A stretch of DNA of 64,000 nt from Tenacibaculum pacificus (GTDB lineage: Bacteria; Bacteroidota; Bacteroidia; Flavobacteriales; Flavobacteriaceae), in assembly GCF_027941775.1 (NCBI RefSeq), contig NZ_CP115917.1, positions 664,001 to 728,000 on the forward strand, given 5' to 3'. The notes beneath the pieces are model-generated. The model was not told the origin of the DNA, ran no database searches, and saw nothing but the letters and a program-made list of their open reading frames with translations. The stretch's first letter is position 1, and every line of letters starts with the position of its first letter. The position numbers and the translations under genes are program-made. Positions 58,732-64,000 of the stretch are shown here, one piece after another.

Positions 58732-59791
58732 TTAAAATTTTTGATTAGCAGCTGCACTAATTTGTTTAATATCTTGTTCATCTTTTTTAGGACAAATTAA
58801 AATAACATCTTCTTTTTCTACAATAATAAAATCATTTAAACCTTGAATGATTATTTTTTTACCACTTTCTGTGCTAACCATATTTCCGTTTGCATCTCTA
58901 AAAATAGCATTTGCGCCTACAACAGCATTTTGCTGAGTATCTTTATTTAATTTTTGATATAACGAACCCCAAGTTCCTAAATCGTTCCATCCAAAATCGA
59001 CGGGTAGTATATGTACATTATTTGAAGGTTCCATAATTCCGTAATCAATCGAAATATTTTCACATTTCTCATAATTATTTTTTATAAACTTACTTTCATC
59101 ATTAGTATTATAAACAGTAGTACTGTTTAAAGTAGTTAACATATTTGGTAAATGAGTTTTAAAAGCATTTAAAATACTTTTTGTAGACCAAACAAAAATA
59201 CCTGCATTCCATAAATAATCGCCACTAGCTAAAAATTCTTCAGCTTTTACTATGTTTGGTTTTTCGGTAAAGTTTTTTACTTTTTTAATTTCTGAAATAT
59301 TTTCTTCAAACTTAATATAACCATAACCTGTATTTGGAGCATCAGGCTGAATACCTAATGTCATTAAAATATCATTTTTAACTGATGCTTCAAAGCTTGT
59401 TTTTATATTTCTTAAAAATTCAGTTTCGTCTTCAATCCAGTGGTCTGAAGGAGCAACTAACATTACAGCATCAGGATTTTTACTATTTATTTTTAAAGCA
59501 GCATATAAAATACACGGAGCTGTATTACGCATTGCTGGCTCTAACAATAATTGTTTTTTTGTGGTTTTTAGTAACTGTTTTAAAACTAATTCTTCGTAAC
59601 GTTCATTTGTTGAAATTAAGATGTTTTCAGCAGGAATTAATTGATTAATTCGATTAAAAGTACGTTGAATTAATGATTCTCCAGTACCTAACATATCATT
59701 GAAATTGTTTTGGGTATTCTTGTGTGCTTACAGGCCAAAACCTAGAGCCAATACCACCTGCCATAATTACTGCGTAATAATTGTTATTCAT
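58732..59791 (-). CDS. manC: Mannose-1-phosphate guanylyltransferase (interrupted at 59697-59701)
   Basis: About 352 residues. From ATG at 59789-59791 the protein begins MNNNYYAVIMAGGIGSRFWP with the nucleotidyltransferase loop GGIGSRFWP, then stops after YPKQFQ. In the next frame it continues DMLGTGESLIQRTFNRINQL and runs to the end, with VAPSDHWI, TGYGYIKFEE and FGWNDLGTWGSL. CAATGATATG read as CATGATATG restores the family motif KQFHDMLG. It makes GDP-mannose for surface glycans. Both parts are intact, so the break is probably not biological. Confidence 0.92.
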
Positions 59792-59810
59792 AAGCTGTTA
59801 ATTTTTTTAA

Positions 59811-60399
59811 TTATAGATTTACTACTTCTGTATTTTGATTAAAAAGATACACCCGTTTATTTGTTAAATTTAAGCATTCATAAAGTGTTCTTCGTTTATT
59901 TCCTTTTTTATAGATGTTATCTTTAAATTTAAAAGTAGTTCCTTTTATAATTTCAAAGATAAATTTTTTACCATTTTCAGCTTTTCCACCTCGTAAAGCT
60001 AATGATAAATGAATATCAGAGTCGGTACTTGCTTTTGGGTTTTTAAGATAATTAGCTAAGTAAGGAAGCATTTTCTTCGGATAAATAGCAGGATGTAAAA
60101 AAGGTAGCATTAAATGTTGAAAAACGGTTTTCCAATGTCTTCCGTGAGGTTGTACTAGTCCAAATTTTTTATGCGTAACATGATGTGCAATTTCATTGAA
60201 TTAACGTTAATAAAAATTGATGCTTATTTAAATTATTATTAACTGTTATTTGTGTTTCTCCGTTTGAAAAAGTTCTAAAATCACCATGTTTACTTTGTCG
60301 TTGATTTACAATTTTTAGGTTGATTTTATGGTCGTTAATTAAATATTCAACTAACGGAACAGCTTTTTCAGGGATATATTTTTGGAGTATAGCTTGCAA
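59811..60399 (-). CDS. SprT-like zinc metalloprotease family protein (interrupted in HExxH)
   Basis: About 196 residues. The first frame (60399 to 60193) ends LNKHQFLLTLIQ; the second continues EIAHHVTHKKFGLVQPHGRH and on to EVVNL at 59811. CAATGAAATTGC read as CATGAAATTGC restores LLTLIHEIAHHVTH, the HExxH zinc motif, with the third ligand likely in PHGRHWKTVF. SprT-like proteins resemble the DNA-protein crosslink protease SPRTN. Located between manC and a terminator of the SDR unit. Confidence 0.85.
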
Positions 60400-60442
60400 A
60401 TTTTATTTGTTCGAATGATTTTATTTTGAAATTAAATATAAG

Positions 60443-60494
60443 AAAAAAAATTGTATCAAGAACTAGCGAACTAATTTCTTAATACAATTTTTTA
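60443..60494 (-). terminator. Terminator after the SDR gene
   Basis: AAAAAATTGTATCAAGAA pairs with TTCTTAATACAATTTTTT with one mismatch, 47 nt beyond the SDR stop on the minus strand. Confidence 0.7.
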
Positions 60495-60540
60495 GTAACG
60501 AATATTAAATTAAAATTATTCTAAAAAATAATCGATTTTT

Positions 60541-61224
60541 TTATGGATTAGAGCTAGAAACTTGTAATACTTTTCCGTTGTAAAATTTGTTTCCTGTTAA
60601 TGAAAAATCAAAAATATAATCTGCCATTTCTTTTGCTGATAAAGGAGCAACATAACCAGGAAAAGCTTCTTCAAGCATTTCTGTTTGTACAGCACCTAAA
60701 GCTAAAACATTAAAAGCGATTTGTTGTTCTTTATATTCTTCAGCTAATAATTCTGATAAAGTAATTACTGCACCTTTTGCCGAGCTATAAGCTGCTAAAC
60801 CAGGGAATTTTAAGCTTCCTTGAATTCCGCCCATAGAACTAACAGTAACAACATGACTTCCTTTTTGCATAAACGGAATCATGTTTTTTGTTAACTCAGC
60901 AACAGCAAAAACATTCACTTTATAAACTTCTTCAAAATCAGAAGTTGTTAATTCTTCAAATGGTTTGTTGATTAATTTCCCAGCATTATTTATTAAAATA
61001 TCTACTTTATTCCATTCTTTTTTAATAAAATCGGTAGCTTTTTTTAAATCATCATTATTTGATAAATCAACAGATAATGTTGTTATGTTTTTATTATTTA
61101 CAGCTTCTAAAGGTTTTGTATTTCTTGATAAAGCTAATACATTATTTCCTTCGTTTGCAAATTTTTGAGCTAATTCAAAACCAATTCCTCGGCTAGTTCC
61201 TGTAATTATTATGTTTTTACTCAT
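60541..61224 (-). CDS. Short-chain dehydrogenase/reductase
   Basis: 227 residues: cofactor motif IITGTSRGIGFELAQKF, DILINNAGKLINKPFEEL with NNAG, catalytic Ser in VSSMGGIQG, and Y-x3-K in AYSSAKGAVITL. Substrate unknown. Its start overlaps the end of the beta-helix lipoprotein gene by eight bases (ATGAGTAA), so both are translationally coupled. Confidence 0.9.
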   Translation of the reverse strand: MSKNIIITGTSRGIGFELAQKFANEGNNVLALSRNTKPLEAVNNKNITTLSVDLSNNDDLKKATDFIKKEWNKVDILINNAGKLINKPFEELTTSDFEEVYKVNVFAVAELTKNMIPFMQKGSHVVTVSSMGGIQGSLKFPGLAAYSSAKGAVITLSELLAEEYKEQQIAFNVLALGAVQTEMLEEAFPGYVAPLSAKEMADYIFDFSLTGNKFYNGKVLQVSSSNP

Positions 61225-62720
61225 CTTTAAAAGTTATATGTTGATATGCTCCAATGTCAGTGTTTGGTAATCGGCTAACGCCTAAAATATCTTCTGAAAC
61301 AGCAGAAGATTTTGCTTTATTAATGGCATCGGAATCTTCTCCGATATTAAAATCATTTAAAATGATGTCTTTAAAATTAGGTGTTCCGTTTAAAATAATA
61401 TTTTGATAATGTAGGATATCATCAAAATTTAATTCTTTATTGTTTTTGAAAGAGTTATTAAAATCATTAAATCGAATCATTGAGTTTTCGATATTGTAAT
61501 TAAAGACTGTTTCATCTCGTTTATCTAAAATAAATTCAATATTATTAGTTCCTTCTATAATACAATTAGTAAAATTAGCGAGAGTTAAATCATTTGTGTC
61601 AGTTTTTACTTCATCATTACTATCAATAGATGTAAAATAATTATTGATTAAAACAGTCGGCGATTGACGTATGCTATAATTCCAATAATTCGCAAAAGTT
61701 GAATGTGTAAAAGTGTAATTACCGCCAAAAGTACAAGCTAAAGAGTTTTGTCCTGCGTTTCCGATAACAATATTTTCACCTTTAATATAGGTGTTTTTTC
61801 CTAAGATTCCATAATTAGAACTGTTATAAATTTCAGAGTTTTTGATAGAAAGTGTAGGTGATGTTTCTGTACCTTCAACTAAAAGACCGATTGTTCCATT
61901 TCTGATAATCGTATGATTAATTTCATTTTCGATACTTCCTTCACGCATCCAAATACTTCCCCATTGACCAGGTATTTTACTATAACGATATTCTAACCTG
62001 TCTCCTTCAAAAGTTACTTTTTTATCAAGTGTTCCCTTAATTTTTAGGCTAGCTTTTTTATCAATAATTAAACCTGAATTTTTATGGAAATAAATTTTTG
62101 CACCAGCATTAATAGTTAATGTTTTATTCGAAGGAACAGTAGCATAACCATAAATAACATATGACCTTTCATCAGTAAAATTTAATTCATCATCAGTTAA
62201 AAATCGACCTTGAATATCGGTGCTTTCGCCATCAATAATTATGGTTTCGATTTCTGTGTTTTTTTTTGATGGAAATATAAAATAAGCATCTTGTATTAAA
62301 GTAACTAAATCAACATTTTGCTGATTGTTTCCATTATCAAATAATAATTTATCAGTATATAATGGATCTGAAACAGTGTTAAAATCGACGGTAGTTTCTA
62401 TAAAAACATACATACTATCATTTGCTAAAAGATCGATATCAGCAAAATGTTTTCCTGATAATCCATCAACATTTAAACGATATTTTGAATCGATTCCGTT
62501 TTCTAATTTAATTTCAGGAATTGTAATTGATTTATTACTTCTATTATAGACTTTTAAACTGTAAGTAGTAGAGCCGATATTTGAAAAAATAGTATCTAAA
62601 AATACGGTATCTTTTGAGAATTCTAACTTTCCAAAATTAGGAATTGTATTAAAATCTTTTCTACATTGAACTAACAACAATTAAAATAATAATAGATAAA
62701 ATTAGTAGTAAATATCTCAT
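61217..62720 (-). CDS. Right-handed parallel beta-helix lipoprotein (interrupted at 62664-62668)
   Basis: About 500 residues. ATG at 62718-62720 gives MRYLLLILSIIILIVVSS and then TAG; the next frame goes on CRKDFNTIPNFGKLEFSKDT. CAATGTAG read as CATGTAG restores the lipobox SSC. After an Ig-like domain (about 20-130) a parallel beta-helix follows (KTLTINAGAKIYFHKNSGLI; GSIENEINHTIIRNGTIGLL; YNSSNYGILGKNTYIKGENI), ending with a SRLPNTDIGAYQH motif typical of choice-of-anchor repeats in Bacteroidota. Surface-exposed; ligand or substrate unknown. Confidence 0.83.
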
Positions 62721-62766
62721 ATATAATGTTGTTAGTTTTTTAAGTAACGTTTAAAATTGAAAGGTA

Positions 62767-63807
62767 TTATTTTTTAATCAATTCAATTTCAAATAATTTT
62801 CCCCAGTGTTTTCCTGTAACAAATAAACGGTTGTTTTCTTTATCATAAGCAATTCCGTTTAAAACATCATCGTTGGCATCTAAAGTTTGATTTTTTGCAA
62901 CAATATCTTTTAATCCGTTTAAGTTAGCAACACCATCAACAGCTCCTGTTTTAGGATTGATAATTAAAATAGAATTTTGTTGCCATTTATTGGCGTAAAT
63001 TTTTCCATTGATTAATTCAATTTCGTTTAAATTATCAATAGCATATTTATTTGTGTAAACCTGAATATTTCTTTTTTCAGCTTGATTTTTAGCATTCAAA
63101 AACCAAATTTTATTAGTTCCGTCAGATTTTATTAATTCAGTATCGTTATGTGTTAATCCCCAACCTTGATTACTGTTTTTATAATCAAATTCTCCAAGCT
63201 GTTTAAAAGTTTCTAAATCATAAATAAAACCTTTTCTCGATTGCCACGTTAACCAATAAATTTTATTGTTAAAAATGGTCATTCCTTCACCGAAATATTT
63301 TTTATCTAAATCAATTTTTTGAATAACTTCACCTGTTTTTAAGTCAACTTTTCGTAAAGTAGATTCACCTTTACGACCTGTTGTTTCGTATAAAAAGTCA
63401 TTTTTAAATTCTAAACCTTGTGTATAAGCATCTTTATCGTGTGGATAGGTATTTATAATTTTGTAAGAATATACTGCTGGAGCATTTTGTGCTAAAACCT
63501 CAATAGCCGCTGTAATTTTTTTCGATTTCTTCGGATAAAAAGCTAGCGCAGTAACTTCGTGCTTACCAACTCCAAAATCGGTAGTATTAATATTAACGCT
63601 TGTTTCAGTTTTGTTTACACGCTTTTTTTGAACAAATAAATGAACAGAATCTATTTTATCACCTTTAAGTTGTTCAAACTTAATAGCTGCTTTATCTCCT
63701 AAAGTAGTTTTTTTAGAGGTATTTAGTTTAAATTGATAGTCAGATTGACTACAAGAAGTGATGGTAACTATTGATAAAGCTAAGGCTAAGTAGGAGTAAA
63801 TACGCAT
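62767..63807 (-). CDS. Glutaminyl-peptide cyclotransferase lipoprotein
   Basis: 346 residues: lipoprotein signal MRIYSYLALALSIVTITSC with Cys19, a small Ig-like part, then the five-bladed propeller of plant/bacterial glutaminyl cyclase (YPHDKDAYTQGLEFKNDFLYETTGRKGESTL; KYFGEGMTIFNNKIYWLTWQ; GWGLTHNDTELIKSDGT; LNEIELINGKIYANKW; VLNGIAYDKENNRLFVTGKHW). It converts N-terminal Gln to pyroglutamate in the periplasm; many exported Bacteroidota proteins begin with Gln after cleavage, which fits. Confidence 0.93.
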   Translation of the reverse strand: MRIYSYLALALSIVTITSCSQSDYQFKLNTSKKTTLGDKAAIKFEQLKGDKIDSVHLFVQKKRVNKTETSVNINTTDFGVGKHEVTALAFYPKKSKKITAAIEVLAQNAPAVYSYKIINTYPHDKDAYTQGLEFKNDFLYETTGRKGESTLRKVDLKTGEVIQKIDLDKKYFGEGMTIFNNKIYWLTWQSRKGFIYDLETFKQLGEFDYKNSNQGWGLTHNDTELIKSDGTNKIWFLNAKNQAEKRNIQVYTNKYAIDNLNEIELINGKIYANKWQQNSILIINPKTGAVDGVANLNGLKDIVAKNQTLDANDDVLNGIAYDKENNRLFVTGKHWGKLFEIELIKK

Positions 63808-63867
63808 ATTTTATGGTTTGATTTCTTATTTATTCGATTACACTACAAATTAAAACAATTTATTTGT

Positions 63868-63896
63868 TTGAAAATTAAAAAATATGGTTAAATTTG
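63868..63896 (+). promoter_or_regulatory. Promoter pointing out of the window
   Basis: TTG at 63868-63870 and TAAATTTG at 63889-63896 are 18 nt apart. It would drive a gene starting near or beyond the right edge; a 13-codon frame (63950-63991) follows but is too short to interpret. Confidence 0.55.
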
Positions 63897-64000
63897 CAAC
63901 CTCAAACAGCTAAAAATATTTTTTAGTGTAAAACTTTACCATTTTTACAATGTTTGATAAAAAAATTAAACAATATTTAAAAGTCATTTAAGATGCGTAA

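Noticed and set aside
23147..62720. Reading the many interrupted genes as true pseudogenes in a decaying genome.
   Set aside because: Both halves of each gene are otherwise well preserved, breaks occur in core genes such as uvrA, and they cluster at CATG or A tracts; sequence error is the simpler explanation.

Overview
The window is a chromosomal segment of a low-GC member of the Flavobacteriaceae (Bacteroidota); the gene content resembles the Tenacibaculum/Polaribacter side of the family, but the genus is inferred. Evidence: Bacteroidota-type promoters (TTG about 19 nt before TAnnTTTG), almost no Shine-Dalgarno sequences except before rpsU, HPF, PorP/SprF and OmpA-type proteins of the type IX secretion/gliding world, HmuY lipoprotein, WbqC, BshC, and flavobacterial forms of Nth, LepB and the BatA-PyrC pair. 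No prophage, CRISPR array, insertion sequence or rRNA operon was seen.

Layout. 1-2.1 kb: end of an acyl-CoA dehydrogenase, an intergenic repeat, rpsU with a strong SD, a XerC-like recombinase and hpf. 2.2-15.8 kb: the translation/transcription superoperon tRNA-Thr, tRNA-Tyr, tRNA-Gly, tRNA-Thr, tuf, tRNA-Trp, secE, nusG, rplK, rplA, rplJ, rplL, rpoB, rpoC, with strong hairpins at several gene junctions, then a DUF3467 gene. 15.8-20.9 kb: Crp/Fnr regulator divergent from a CcoI-type copper P-ATPase, a cupin and hemN, with an FNR-like palindrome between them. 21-30 kb: tRNA-Met, START-like protein, class IV aminotransferase, AlgH, a DUF6607-like protein, a TonB receptor plus HmuY lipoprotein, and uvrA. 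30-32 kb: a GH18-like protein with a degenerate active site and about 1 kb of non-coding DNA with a MITE-like element. 32-41 kb: ECF sigma factor, nth, bcp, esterase, BatA-like protein and dihydroorotase, bshC, rlmF. 41-47 kb: WbqC, lepB, dapB, DUF5683, dnaN, an LpxR-like protein. 47-55 kb: tandem PPK2 kinases, an ArsC/LMW-phosphatase-like protein, Smr protein, cysteine desulfurase, PorP/SprF and OmpA proteins. 55-64 kb: coiled-coil protein, Nif3, lpxK, thioredoxin-like, manC, SprT-like, SDR, a beta-helix lipoprotein and glutaminyl cyclase.

The most striking property is a pattern of gene-breaking anomalies. About a dozen otherwise conserved genes are broken by one extra base or one substitution, and in eleven cases the break falls where homology or gene structure calls for the tetranucleotide CATG: it reads CATTG, CACTG or CAATG, or is substituted to CACG. 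Examples are the SprT HExxH motif, UvrA, ManC, lipobox cysteines, the EF-Tu start codon and an esterase catalytic His. Three further breaks are one-base shortfalls in A tracts. The simplest reading is a long-read assembly with systematic errors at a modified CATG-containing motif, so the sequence may carry an indirect trace of a DNA methyltransferase. These genes are therefore annotated as interrupted frames rather than confident pseudogenes. One A-tract break, in the copper ATPase, sits on a correctly phased A AAA AAG slippery heptamer right after the metal-binding domain, recalling the programmed frameshift of E. coli copA; both explanations are kept open.
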